Below are positions 1 to 6,872 of a stretch of DNA of 11,899 nucleotides, one piece after another. This DNA is from Pseudooctadecabacter sp. (GTDB lineage Bacteria > Pseudomonadota > Alphaproteobacteria > Rhodobacterales > Rhodobacteraceae). A model generated the notes under the pieces. The model was not told where the DNA came from, ran no database searches, and saw only the letters and a program-made list of their open reading frames with translations. The DNA lies in contig JAHDFG010000040.1 of the NCBI GenBank assembly GCA_020628265.1, positions 1-11,899 on the forward strand, in the 5' to 3' direction. The stretch's first letter is position 1. Every line of letters starts with the position of its first letter. A program made the position numbers and the translations under genes.

Positions 1-1210
1 CATTTTGCAACTGCGGCGTCAATTCAGACAGTATACCTTTGTGCACATTGTCCAGTGCCTTGGCTGATTTTTCGTCCGGCACAATAGGGCGTGATGTCAG
101 AACAAAGTGCGCTTTATCAATGAGTTCTGGGAAGGTCTTCGCGCGTTCTTTCAGGCTTTCCATCGCCTGTGACAGACCGTCACGTTGGTGTGACGTCAGG
201 GGGGCTGCGCCGGTCGCCGCAAGAAAGGCCTCGAGCTCATGCAGCAGCGCAGCATCGTCAGCGGCTGCGATGTGCTGTCCGCACAGGTTTTCCAGCTTCT
301 TGGTGTCAAACCGCGCAGGCGATTTGCCGATCCCGTCCAGATCGAACCACTCACGGGCTTGATCGTCCGTGAAGAATTCATCATCCCCATGAGACCAGCC
401 CAAACGGGTCAGGTAGTTGCGCATACCGGCTGCCGGGTAGCCCATGGCCTGATATTCGGCTGCTCCTGTCGCGCCGTGGCGTTTCGACAGCTTCTTGCCA
501 TCGGGTCCAAAGATCAGTGGGATGTGTGCAAGCACCGGTTTGTCCCAGCCCATGGCGTCGTAAATCAGGTTCTGGCGGAAGGCATTGGCCAGATGGTCAT
601 CGCCGCGGATGACGTGGGTCACGCCCATGTCGTGGTCATCCACAACCACGGCCAGCATGTAGACCGGCGTCCCGTCGGACCGCAGCATCACCATGTCATC
701 CAACTGATCGTTCTGATAGGTGACGTCCCCCTGAACCGCATCCGACAGGGTCGTGGACCCTTCGCGCGGGGCTTTCACGCGGACGACATACGGCGCGTCG
801 GGGTGATCGGCCTCGGCCACATTGCGCCAAGGCGAACGGAACAGGGTCGAAGTCTTGTTGGCACGGGCCTCCTCGCGGAAGGCCTCAATTTCATCCTGAG
901 TGGAAAAACACTTATATGCTGTGCCATCGGCCAGCATCTGGTGCGCCACTTCAACGTGACGGTCTGCGCGCGCAGCCTGAGAGATCGGGTCCCCATCCCA
1001 GTCCAGCCCCAGCCAAGACAACCCGTCAAGGATCGCCTGACGGTTCTCGTCCGTGGAGCGCGCCTTGTCCGTATCCTCGATCCGCAGCAGGAATTTGCCG
1101 CCGCGACCGCGGGCAAAAAGCCAGTTGAACAGGGCAGTCCGTGCGCCGCCGATGTGCAGAGCACCGGTCGGAGAAGGGGCAAAACGTGTCACGACAGGGC
1201 GGTCAGTCAT
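1..1210 (-). CDS. gltX: Glutamyl-tRNA synthetase (GltX), 3' end cut by window edge
   Basis: Charges tRNA-Glu with glutamate in the cytoplasm using ATP; class I aminoacyl-tRNA synthetase. The frame is open from ATG at 1210 to the window edge, giving 403 residues. The Rossmann-fold ATP signature is at about residues 11-24 (SPTGALHIGGAR; HIGG is the usual bacterial GluRS form of HIGH). LLRIEDTD lies at 41-48, and the KMSKS-loop equivalent KKLSKRHG at 239-246. Bacterial GluRS proteins are usually about 440-480 residues, so the last few dozen residues of the anticodon-binding domain lie outside. AAGGA sits about 10 nt upstream of the ATG, and the N-terminus MTDRPVVTRFAPSPTG matches where the family starts. 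The gene is divergent from comEC and shares a 114-bp upstream region with it. Rhodobacterales often carry two gltX genes; which copy this is cannot be told here. Confidence 0.95.
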   Translation of the reverse strand, partial: MTDRPVVTRFAPSPTGALHIGGARTALFNWLFARGRGGKFLLRIEDTDKARSTDENRQAILDGLSWLGLDWDGDPISQAARADRHVEVAHQMLADGTAYKCFSTQDEIEAFREEARANKTSTLFRSPWRNVAEADHPDAPYVVRVKAPREGSTTLSDAVQGDVTYQNDQLDDMVMLRSDGTPVYMLAVVVDDHDMGVTHVIRGDDHLANAFRQNLIYDAMGWDKPVLAHIPLIFGPDGKKLSKRHGATGAAEYQAMGYPAAGMRNYLTRLGWSHGDDEFFTDDQAREWFDLDGIGKSPARFDTKKLENLCGQHIAAADDAALLHELEAFLAATGAAPLTSHQRDGLSQAMESLKERAKTFPELIDKAHFVLTSRPIVPDEKSAKALDNVHKGILSELTPQLQN

Positions 1211-1223
1211 CGCGGCGGCATCC

Positions 1224-1238
1224 TTAATGCGGGGTTAA
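1224..1238. promoter_or_regulatory. Putative CtrA box 1 (TTAA-N7-TTAA)
   Basis: TTAA at 1224-1227, seven bases, then TTAA at 1235-1238. This fits the CtrA response-regulator consensus TTAA-N7-TTAA of alphaproteobacteria. It lies between the divergent gltX and comEC starts, 14 bp upstream of the gltX ATG, where it could occlude gltX initiation. The motif is short and symmetric, so chance occurrence is possible; the case rests on a second box immediately next to it. Confidence 0.45.
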
Positions 1239-1240
1239 TC

Positions 1241-1256
1241 TTAACCATTTGCTAAC
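1241..1256 (+). promoter_or_regulatory. Putative CtrA box 2 (TTAA-N7-CTAAC)
   Basis: TTAACCAT at 1241-1248 is the classic CtrA half-site. It continues as TTAA-CCATTTG-CTAAC, one mismatch from TTAA-N7-TTAAC. It begins 17 bp after box 1 and ends 68 bp upstream of the comEC ATG, a plausible activator position. The two boxes also create a 14-bp dyad, GGTTAA-TC-TTAACC, at 1233-1246. In Rhodobacter capsulatus, uptake of gene transfer agent DNA through ComEC is known to depend on CtrA, so control of comEC here is reasonable but inferred. Confidence 0.5.
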
Positions 1257-1324
1257 CGCCCCAGACGTAGTCTGCGCGGTGTTTGATGCGGGATACTAAG
1301 GGCAGGGGCGGAGGACAAGGGCAC

Positions 1325-3424
1325 ATGCTTGCGCGGCTGATGGATCAGCTTGAAAGGCAAAGGGACGGGCTGTTCCATTGGGCGCCAGTGTTCCTTGCCG
1401 TGGGCGTCGGTTGCTACTTCGGCTTCGGGGCGGAGCCTGGGGTTATGGCGCTTGGCTGGACCAGCCTCATGGTTTTGGCGCTGGTGGCCGCGCGGGGCTG
1501 GATGCCGGACTGGCTCGGATATGCGGCTGTTTTCGCGGCACTTGTCGGAGCGGGGGTGATTTTGGCCGCGCTGCGCACCCATGCGGTGGCGGAACCGGTG
1601 TTGTCCTTTCGGTACTACGGCCCCATCGAAGGGCGCATCGTCATGATCGACCGCTCACAATCTGATGCGGTCCGGCTGACACTGGACCGCGTGGTGCTGT
1701 CGCGGATGTCGTCCGACCGGACGCCAGACCGTGTGCGGGTCTCGCTCCATGGAACCCAAGACGCCATCACGCCCGAGCCGGGGCAGGTGGTGTTGATGAC
1801 CGGCCATCTGTCGCCGCCCTCGGGTCCGGTGGAGCCTGGGGGCTTCGATTTTCAGCGCATGGCATGGTTTCAGGGGCTTGGTGCTGTGGGGTATACGCGC
1901 AATCCCGTGGTCCTCGGCCTGCCTGCCGACCAAGGGGCTGCTGGCTTGTGGCTTTACCGATTGCGGGTGGCCATCAGCCGTTCGGTGCAAGAGAAAATGG
2001 GGCCCGACACGGGACCAATGGCTGCAGCCATTCTGACGGGCGACAGATCAGGGATGGATCAGGACAGCCTGGCGGCGCTCAGGGCGTCCAATCTTGCCCA
2101 TTTGCTGGCCATTTCCGGTATGCACATGGGCATTCTGGCCGCGTTCATCTTTGGTTTTGTGCGCTATGGCCTCTCCCTTTGGCCAAGGATTGCTTTGCGG
2201 GTGCCGGTCAAGAAGGTTGCGGCAATTGTGGCCCTAGTGGCGGCCAGCAGCTATCTGGCCCTGTCGGGCGGCAATGTGGCCACGCAACGGGCCTTTGTAA
2301 TGGTGGCTGTGATGCTGGTGGCTGTGCTGTTTGACAGGCGGGCCCTGACCCTACGGGCTGTCGCGATTGCCGCGCTGATCGTGCTTATCCTGCGACCCGA
2401 AGCACTGTACGGACCCGGGTTCCAGATGTCATTTGCAGCGACGACTGCTCTGGTCGCTGTCTTCTCGGCTCTGCGCGAAGTGGACCTGCCGCGCATGCCG
2501 GCTTTTGCCAAAGGGGCGCTGTCGGTCTTTGTCTCGTCCTTGGTTGCAGGATTGGCCACAGCCCCCATTGCGGCGTTTCACTTCAACCAGATTGCCCAGT
2601 TCGGTCTGATTGCGAACCTGCTGTCGGTGCCTTTGATGGGAACTTTGGTCATGCCCGCCGCTGTGCTGGCGGCTGTCCTTGCCCCATTCGGCTTGGAAGG
2701 TGTGGGGCTTTGGGTCATGGACCTTGGACTTGCCTGGATACTGGGGGTGGCGGACTTTATCGCCGCACAGGACAACGCCCTGCGCCATGTGATGACACCT
2801 GATGTTTCGGTTCTGATCCTGATCGCCTTCGGCGGGCTGTTTGTCGTGCTCTGGCGGGGGCACGGGCGATGGGCGGGGCTTATGCCTTTGGCCTTGGGGT
2901 TCGCCCTATGGCAGGTTGCTGATCGGCCCGCGCTGCTGGTGGCGGACAGCGGGTCGCTCATCGGAGTTTTGGGACCCGATGGGCGGGACCTGTCGAAAGA
3001 ACGGGGTGAGAGTTTTGCAGCGGACAGTTGGCTGGAGAACGACGGCGCGCCGGTCGATCAATCCGTGGCCTATGCGCGCAACGCTTTGACGGAGGAAGGC
3101 CGCACCGTTCGGGCGCAGATCGCGGGGCTGGATATCTTGAACGTGCGCGGGGCCACGGCGCTGGCGGACATCACCGGCTGCGGCGGGGCCGATATTCTGA
3201 TCACCAATCAGAACGCCGCGCCGCGTGCAGGGTGCACCGTCTACGACATGCGCCGCCTGCGCGAGACGGGAGCCTTGGCAGGCTGGGTGAGAGATGGAGA
3301 ATTGGTGGTCATCAGTGCACGGGATCACACGGGCGATCGGCTGTGGAACACTGCAGATCTGCGGCGGGGCGAAGGGCCGGTTGCCCCCGTTTTGAGACGT
3401 GTTTTCGCCCGCGCCGGAGAATAG
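1325..3424 (+). CDS. comEC: ComEC/Rec2-family DNA internalization channel protein
   Basis: Inner-membrane protein that moves single-stranded DNA into the cytoplasm during natural transformation. The start at 1325 (699 aa) is preferred over an in-frame ATG at 1283 because GGAGG at 1310-1314 sits 10 nt upstream. Residues about 15-75 hold N-terminal membrane segments. Residues about 80-190 form a soluble region like the DUF4131/OB-fold domain. The competence domain follows (residues about 210-520), with the family hallmark LAHLLAISGMHMG near 257-270, a loop around LSGGNVATQRAFVM, GPGFQMSFAATTALV, and many hydrophobic helices. The tail (about 535-699) is soluble and has no HxHxDH motif, so it is a degenerate or replaced beta-lactamase-like domain, as in other alphaproteobacterial ComEC proteins I recall. 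It converges on lexA with a 6-bp gap. CtrA-like boxes upstream suggest cell-cycle or gene-transfer-agent-linked control. Confidence 0.93.
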   Translation: MLARLMDQLERQRDGLFHWAPVFLAVGVGCYFGFGAEPGVMALGWTSLMVLALVAARGWMPDWLGYAAVFAALVGAGVILAALRTHAVAEPVLSFRYYGPIEGRIVMIDRSQSDAVRLTLDRVVLSRMSSDRTPDRVRVSLHGTQDAITPEPGQVVLMTGHLSPPSGPVEPGGFDFQRMAWFQGLGAVGYTRNPVVLGLPADQGAAGLWLYRLRVAISRSVQEKMGPDTGPMAAAILTGDRSGMDQDSLAALRASNLAHLLAISGMHMGILAAFIFGFVRYGLSLWPRIALRVPVKKVAAIVALVAASSYLALSGGNVATQRAFVMVAVMLVAVLFDRRALTLRAVAIAALIVLILRPEALYGPGFQMSFAATTALVAVFSALREVDLPRMPAFAKGALSVFVSSLVAGLATAPIAAFHFNQIAQFGLIANLLSVPLMGTLVMPAAVLAAVLAPFGLEGVGLWVMDLGLAWILGVADFIAAQDNALRHVMTPDVSVLILIAFGGLFVVLWRGHGRWAGLMPLALGFALWQVADRPALLVADSGSLIGVLGPDGRDLSKERGESFAADSWLENDGAPVDQSVAYARNALTEEGRTVRAQIAGLDILNVRGATALADITGCGGADILITNQNAAPRAGCTVYDMRRLRETGALAGWVRDGELVVISARDHTGDRLWNTADLRRGEGPVAPVLRRVFARAGE

Positions 3425-3430
3425 TGCGCG

Positions 3431-4141
3431 TCAGTAAGACCGGATCAGCCCGACAAGACGCCCCTGAACTTTTACCTGATCATCCCGGAACAGACGGGTT
3501 TCATAGGCGGGGTTCGCCGCTTCAAGCGCAATGGCGTTGCCGTTGCGGCGGTAGCGTTTCAGCGTGGCCTCGGCATCCTCAACCAGCGCCACAACGATAT
3601 CGCCATTATCGGCAGTAGACGTTTCGCGGATGATGACCACGTCGCCATCATTGATACCCGCATCGATCATGGAATCGCCTTTGACTTCAAGGGCGTAGTG
3701 ATCGCCTTTGCCAACCATCGCTGAGGGCACGGCCACGTTATGGCTAACCTCTTGGATAGCGGCAATCGGCACACCGGCTGCGATCCGGCCCATCACAGGC
3801 AGTTCAATCGCGCCCCCGCTTTCAAGGGGTTGTGCGGCTGCGGGTCGGCTGTCTGGCCGGTCGCCATCAATCACCTGAGGTTTGAAACCGGACGGGGCGG
3901 GGGCACCGCCAAGCTTTGCCTCCAAAGCCTCAGGCAGTTTCACGATCTCTAGCGCCCGCGCACGGTGGGCCAATCGCCGGATAAAGCCCCGCTCCTCAAG
4001 TGCAGTAATCAGGCGGTGGATGCCGGATTTCGACCGCAGATCAAGGGCTTCCTTCATCTCGTCAAAGCTGGGCGGCACGCCATCGCGCTGCACCCGCTTG
4101 TGAATGAATTCCAACAGATCAAGTTGCTTCTTGGTGAGCAT
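3431..4141 (-). CDS. lexA: LexA repressor, SOS response
   Basis: Self-cleaving transcriptional repressor of the DNA-damage regulon; 236 aa, the usual alphaproteobacterial length (longer than E. coli LexA). The N-terminal winged helix-turn-helix (about 1-65) starts MLTKKQLDLLEFI and contains PSFDEMKEALDLRSKSGIHRLI. A Pro/Ala-rich linker spans about 75-110. The S24-type latent peptidase domain has the Ala122-Gly123 scissile bond in GRIAAGVP, nucleophile Ser157 in VKGDSMIDAG and general base Lys195 in EATLKRY. All residues needed for RecA-stimulated autocleavage are present. A purine-rich GAGGGAGAGGG stretch precedes the ATG. The gene has its own promoter with a LexA operator (4175-4203), and it lies 83 bp downstream of moeA in the same direction, so read-through from the trp/moa operon is possible. 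Confidence 0.97.
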   Translation of the reverse strand: MLTKKQLDLLEFIHKRVQRDGVPPSFDEMKEALDLRSKSGIHRLITALEERGFIRRLAHRARALEIVKLPEALEAKLGGAPAPSGFKPQVIDGDRPDSRPAAAQPLESGGAIELPVMGRIAAGVPIAAIQEVSHNVAVPSAMVGKGDHYALEVKGDSMIDAGINDGDVVIIRETSTADNGDIVVALVEDAEATLKRYRRNGNAIALEAANPAYETRLFRDDQVKVQGRLVGLIRSY

Positions 4142-4174
4142 TCGCCCTCTCCCTCAACAGCCGTGTTAACGAAT

Positions 4175-4189
4175 GTTCTACGAGTGTTC
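4175..4189. promoter_or_regulatory. LexA operator (SOS box), GTTC-N7-GTTC
   Basis: GTTC at 4175-4178, TACGAGT, then GTTC at 4186-4189; read on the minus strand it is GAAC-N7-GAAC. This matches exactly the LexA box described for Rhodobacter and other alphaproteobacteria. It overlaps the predicted -10 hexamer and the spacer of the lexA promoter, so bound LexA should block RNA polymerase and give negative autoregulation. Confidence 0.9.
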
Positions 4190-4203
4190 TCGTTTTGTGT
4201 CAA
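4175..4203 (-). promoter_or_regulatory. lexA promoter, sigma-70 type
   Basis: On the minus strand a perfect -35 TTGACA (4203-4198) is followed by a 17-nt spacer (4197-4181) and a -10 TAGAAC (4180-4175, 4 of 6 consensus positions). The lexA ATG is 33 nt beyond the -10 end. Spacing and hexamers are good, and the LexA box lies across the spacer and -10, which supports the assignment. Confidence 0.75.
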
Positions 4204-4224
4204 CATGTTCTGCGTTTGGACCGC

Positions 4225-5415
4225 TTACAGCGGCAGGATCGTCACGGCGTCTCCGGCTGCTTTGGGGGCATCGTCAATTGGGCGGAGGAGAAGACAGTTG
4301 GCGTCGGACAACACCGTCAACATGGAGCTGTCTTGCTTGTCAAAGGCCTTGACGGTTCTACTGTCAGCGCCTTCCTCGAACCGCGCGCGCATGTAGTGGG
4401 CGCGGGGGCCTCCTTTGGACAAGGCGGCCTTCAGTCGTGCTGTGACGGCGCGGGGCAGCACGTCCGTCAGCCCGAGGGCACGGCGGACCATGGGCAGCAG
4501 GAACAAATGCCCACAGACCACCGCCGAGACGGGGTTGCCCGGAAGGCCCAAAAACGCCACGTCGCCTTTGGCGCCCGCCATCAGCGGCTTGCCCGGCCGC
4601 ATGGCGATCTTGTGAAAACTGCGGGTCACGCCGAAGCGGTCAAGGGCTGGGGCGACAAGGTCATGGTCGCCTACGGAGGCCCCACCGATAGTGACAACGA
4701 TATCCGCGCCCCAGTCTTCGGCCTGCGACAGCACCTCGTCCAAAGCCTCTGGCGTGTCGGGAGCGATGGGCAGGATGTTGGGGATGGCCCCCGCACCGGT
4801 CAACATGGCGTGGAGCGCGAAGACGTTTGAAGCAATGATCTGGTCAGGGCTCGGGTCGCCCCCGGGCATCAGCAATTCATCACCCGTGGAGATCAACGCG
4901 ACTTTGGGCGCGCGGCTGACGGCAACCTCTGGCGTGTTCATGGCAGCCAGCAGCGCCACGTCGGGTGCGGTCAGGCGGCGGGGAGCTTGCAGGGTGAAAT
5001 CTGTTGTAAAGTCAGCGCCTTGAGGCCGTATGTTCAGGTTGTCTGAAATCGGCTCGCTGAGCGTGATACGCGGTCCGTCTGCCGTGGTATTCTCCTGAAT
5101 GACAACCCGCTGGGCCCCTTCGGGCACAGGCGCACCGGTGAAAATCCGCACGGTTTGTCCGGGCTGCAGCGTGCCGTCCCACCCATGACCGGCGGCGGCT
5201 TCGCCAATCAGGTCCAACTGCCGCCCTTGCACGGCGTCGGCCTCTGCGATGGCGTAGCCGTCCATGGCCGAGGCCGAAAACGGTGGTTGATCCCGCCTTG
5301 CACGGACATCCTGCGCCAGCACGCGGGTCGCGGCCTGTGACAGTTCCACGGTTTCCACCCCCATCGGGGTCACCAGATCAAGGCAAAGTGCCTGCGCCTG
5401 ATCGACGGTGATCAT
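4225..5415 (-). CDS. moeA: Molybdopterin molybdenumtransferase MoeA
   Basis: Inserts molybdate into adenylylated molybdopterin in the last common step of molybdenum cofactor synthesis; cytoplasmic; 396 aa, normal for the family. Visible motifs in order: PPFSASAMDGYA (44-55), GEAAAGH (71-77), RIFTGAPVPEGAQRVV (90-105), ISTGDEL (175-181), VTIGGASVGDHD (241-252), MRPGKPL (272-278) and GLPGNPVS (290-297). These cover the central MoCF-binding (MogA-like) domain and the active-site loops. The C-terminal beta-barrel domain IV runs from about 325 to the end. Its ATG overlaps the moaC stop in ATGA, indicating translational coupling. E. coli MoeA is a paralogue of eukaryotic gephyrin E domains; the alternative family name is Glp. 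Confidence 0.95.
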   Translation of the reverse strand: MITVDQAQALCLDLVTPMGVETVELSQAATRVLAQDVRARRDQPPFSASAMDGYAIAEADAVQGRQLDLIGEAAAGHGWDGTLQPGQTVRIFTGAPVPEGAQRVVIQENTTADGPRITLSEPISDNLNIRPQGADFTTDFTLQAPRRLTAPDVALLAAMNTPEVAVSRAPKVALISTGDELLMPGGDPSPDQIIASNVFALHAMLTGAGAIPNILPIAPDTPEALDEVLSQAEDWGADIVVTIGGASVGDHDLVAPALDRFGVTRSFHKIAMRPGKPLMAGAKGDVAFLGLPGNPVSAVVCGHLFLLPMVRRALGLTDVLPRAVTARLKAALSKGGPRAHYMRARFEEGADSRTVKAFDKQDSSMLTVLSDANCLLLRPIDDAPKAAGDAVTILPL

Positions 5416-5891
5416 CCCTCAAACCGGCCGGATTTGCCGCCGTCTTTGAGGGTCACGCGGAGCCCGCCGATTTCCATGTCTTTTTGCACGGCCTTCAGCA
5501 TGTCGTAGATCGTGAGGGCTGCGGTAGAGGCTGCGGTCAGGGCTTCCATTTCCACGCCAGTCTGGCCGCTGGTTTTGACCGTGGCGGTGATCTGGACGCC
5601 GGGCAGGGCGGGGTCTGGGGTCAGGTCAATGGCGACCTTGGTGATCGGCAGCGGGTGGCACAGCGGGATCAGGTCAGAGGTTTTCTTGGCCCCTTGGATG
5701 CCCGCGATGCGGGCGATACCCAGCACGTCGCCTTTTTTAGAGGTGCCTTGGGTGACGTGCGCGAGCGTAGCCTCGGACATCTTGACCCATGCGGCGGCGG
5801 TCGCAATTCGGTCGGTCACCGGTTTGTCCGACACATCGACCATATGCGCCTGACCGGCAGCATCGAAGTGGGTCAGGCCGTCCTTTGACAT
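5412..5891 (-). CDS. moaC: Cyclic pyranopterin monophosphate synthase MoaC
   Basis: Converts the 3',8-cyclo-dihydro-GTP made by MoaA into cyclic pyranopterin monophosphate, the first stable molybdenum cofactor precursor. At 159 aa it has the full family length. Key segments: DLIPLCHPLP (73-82, active-site His), SGQTGVEMEALTA (108-120), IYDMLKAVQKDM (128-139, with Asp130 and Lys133 corresponding to the catalytic Asp128/Lys131 of E. coli MoaC), and LKDGGKSG near the C-terminus. The start shares one base with the trpC stop (TAATG) and the stop overlaps the moeA start, so it is translated as part of a tightly coupled trpC-moaC-moeA unit. No moaA, moaD or moaE is in view. Confidence 0.96.
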   Translation of the reverse strand: MSKDGLTHFDAAGQAHMVDVSDKPVTDRIATAAAWVKMSEATLAHVTQGTSKKGDVLGIARIAGIQGAKKTSDLIPLCHPLPITKVAIDLTPDPALPGVQITATVKTSGQTGVEMEALTAASTAALTIYDMLKAVQKDMEIGGLRVTLKDGGKSGRFEG

Positions 5892-6697
5892 TACATGCCG
5901 CCCATTGTGAGCGGATTGGCGAGCAAGGTCCGCGTGGCGGCAGTTACATCTTCCTGCCGCATCAGGCTTTCGCCAATCAGGAAGGTGCGCGCGCCGTAGC
6001 GGGCCATGTCCGCCAGATCATCGGACGTGTTGAGCCCACTTTCGCAGACGATGATCCGGTCGGGGGGCACCAGTTTGGACAGTTTGCGGGTCGTATCGAG
6101 CGTGGTCTCGAACGTCTTGAGGTTGCGGTTGTTGATCCCCATGAGAGGAGATTTCAGCGCGCAAGCCCGTTCGAGTTCTTCTTCGTTGTGGACCTCAAGC
6201 AGGACATCCATGCCCCAATCGGTGGCGGCGGCCTCAAGCTCGGCGGCTTGGGTGTCTTCGACGGAGGCGAGGATGATGAGGATGGCATCGGCCCCCAGCG
6301 CGCGGGCCTCTGCGACCTGGTAGGGGTCGTACATGAAGTCTTTGCGCAAGGCGGGCAGGTCCACGGCGTCACGGGCCGCGGTGAGGTATTCATCTGCGCC
6401 TTGAAAGCTGGGCACGTCTGTCAAAACGCTGAGGCACGTGGCCCCGCCTGCGGCATAGGCTTCGGCCAAGGCGGGTGGGTTGAAGTCTTCGCGGATCAGA
6501 CCCTTAGAAGGGCTGGCCTTCTTGATTTCGGCAATCAGCCCGTAACCTTCGCGGCTGGCTTCCATGAGACGTTCGGCAAAGCCGCGAGTGGGCGAGGCGG
6601 CGCGGGCGGCAGCCTCGACATCCGAGAGCGGGCGGTCTGCCTTGCAGGCGGCGATGTGGTCCAGCTTGTAGGCTTTGATCTTGTCGAGAATATCCAT
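5891..6697 (-). CDS. trpC: Indole-3-glycerol-phosphate synthase TrpC
   Basis: Closes the indole ring of carboxyphenylaminodeoxyribulose 5-phosphate to give indole-3-glycerol phosphate, the fourth specific reaction of Trp synthesis (step 4 of 5). 268 aa, a monofunctional TIM barrel not fused to TrpF. Active-site segments: LIAEIKKASPSKG (54-66, Glu57 and Lys59), SVLTD (90-94), LRKDFM (117-122, Lys119), LLEVH (166-170, Glu168), GINNRNL (187-193) and CESGL (218-222, Glu219/Ser220). All match the family's catalytic set. The start at 6697 (MDILDKIKAYK) fits the family N-terminus. It is separated from trpD by 175 bp holding several inverted repeats, and it overlaps moaC by one base. Confidence 0.97.
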   Translation of the reverse strand: MDILDKIKAYKLDHIAACKADRPLSDVEAAARAASPTRGFAERLMEASREGYGLIAEIKKASPSKGLIREDFNPPALAEAYAAGGATCLSVLTDVPSFQGADEYLTAARDAVDLPALRKDFMYDPYQVAEARALGADAILIILASVEDTQAAELEAAATDWGMDVLLEVHNEEELERACALKSPLMGINNRNLKTFETTLDTTRKLSKLVPPDRIIVCESGLNTSDDLADMARYGARTFLIGESLMRQEDVTAATRTLLANPLTMGGM

Positions 6698-6753
6698 GGC
6701 GCTTTGGTAGCGGTGTGGATGGCGATTGGCAATTGCGCCCGGCTCGGGCGGAG

Positions 6754-6776
6754 GCCAAAATTCATTGAATTTTGGC
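6754..6776. repeat. Perfect 10-bp inverted repeat with 3-nt loop
   Basis: GCCAAAATTC (6754-6763) pairs perfectly with GAATTTTGGC (6767-6776) around ATT. It is AT-rich in a GC-rich setting and lies between trpD and trpC. In the transcript it would fold as a stable stem. It could be a processing or stabilising hairpin, or the arm of a dispersed palindromic repeat. Confidence 0.8.
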
Positions 6777-6818
6777 GGTCACCATCAACTGGCGTTCGTC
6801 GTGTGGCCAGCTTGGTCA

Positions 6819-6862
6819 GGGGGGCGCCGCCCCCCGAGGTATTTGGACATCAAAGAAGCAGG
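6819..6862. repeat. GC hairpin plus AGGTATTTGG tail, possible dispersed Rhodobacterales intergenic repeat
   Basis: A run of six G, then CGCCG, then six C (6819-6835) forms a 7-bp GC stem with a 3-nt loop. It is followed by CGAGGTATTTGGACATCAAA (6836-6855) and GAAGCAGG. From memory, Rhodobacterales genomes contain many intergenic copies of a G/C palindrome followed by a GGTATTTGG- or GGATATTTG-type purine tail. I cannot confirm copy number from this window, where only one copy is present. Confidence 0.45.
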
Positions 6863-6872
6863 GGGTACTGCG

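Larger units (their letters stand above)
6698..6872. other. Hairpin-rich trpD-trpC intergenic gap
   Basis: A 175-bp non-coding stretch in an operon whose other junctions overlap. It contains three perfect inverted repeats: CGCCCG-GCT-CGGGCG (6736-6750), GCCAAAATTC-ATT-GAATTTTGGC (6754-6776) and GGGGGGC-GCC-GCCCCCC (6819-6835). None is followed by a T-run on the minus (transcribed) strand, so they do not look like simple intrinsic terminators. No convincing coding frame or -35/-10 pair was seen. Confidence 0.7.

Noticed and set aside
239..1255. 338-codon open frame on the plus strand
   Set aside because: It lies antisense to gltX, whose motifs are complete. The product shows no recognisable domain, as expected of an antisense frame in GC-rich DNA.
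1262..1274. Dyad CAGAC-GTA-GTCTG upstream of comEC
   Set aside because: Only a 5-bp stem matching no regulator I know; could easily be chance.
1283..1324. Upstream in-frame ATG for comEC
   Set aside because: The added 14 residues are Gly/Arg-rich, and GGAGG at 1310-1314 serves the ATG at 1325 instead.
4207..4210. Third GTTC near lexA as a second LexA box
   Set aside because: It is 17 nt from the preceding GTTC, not 7, so it does not form an operator.
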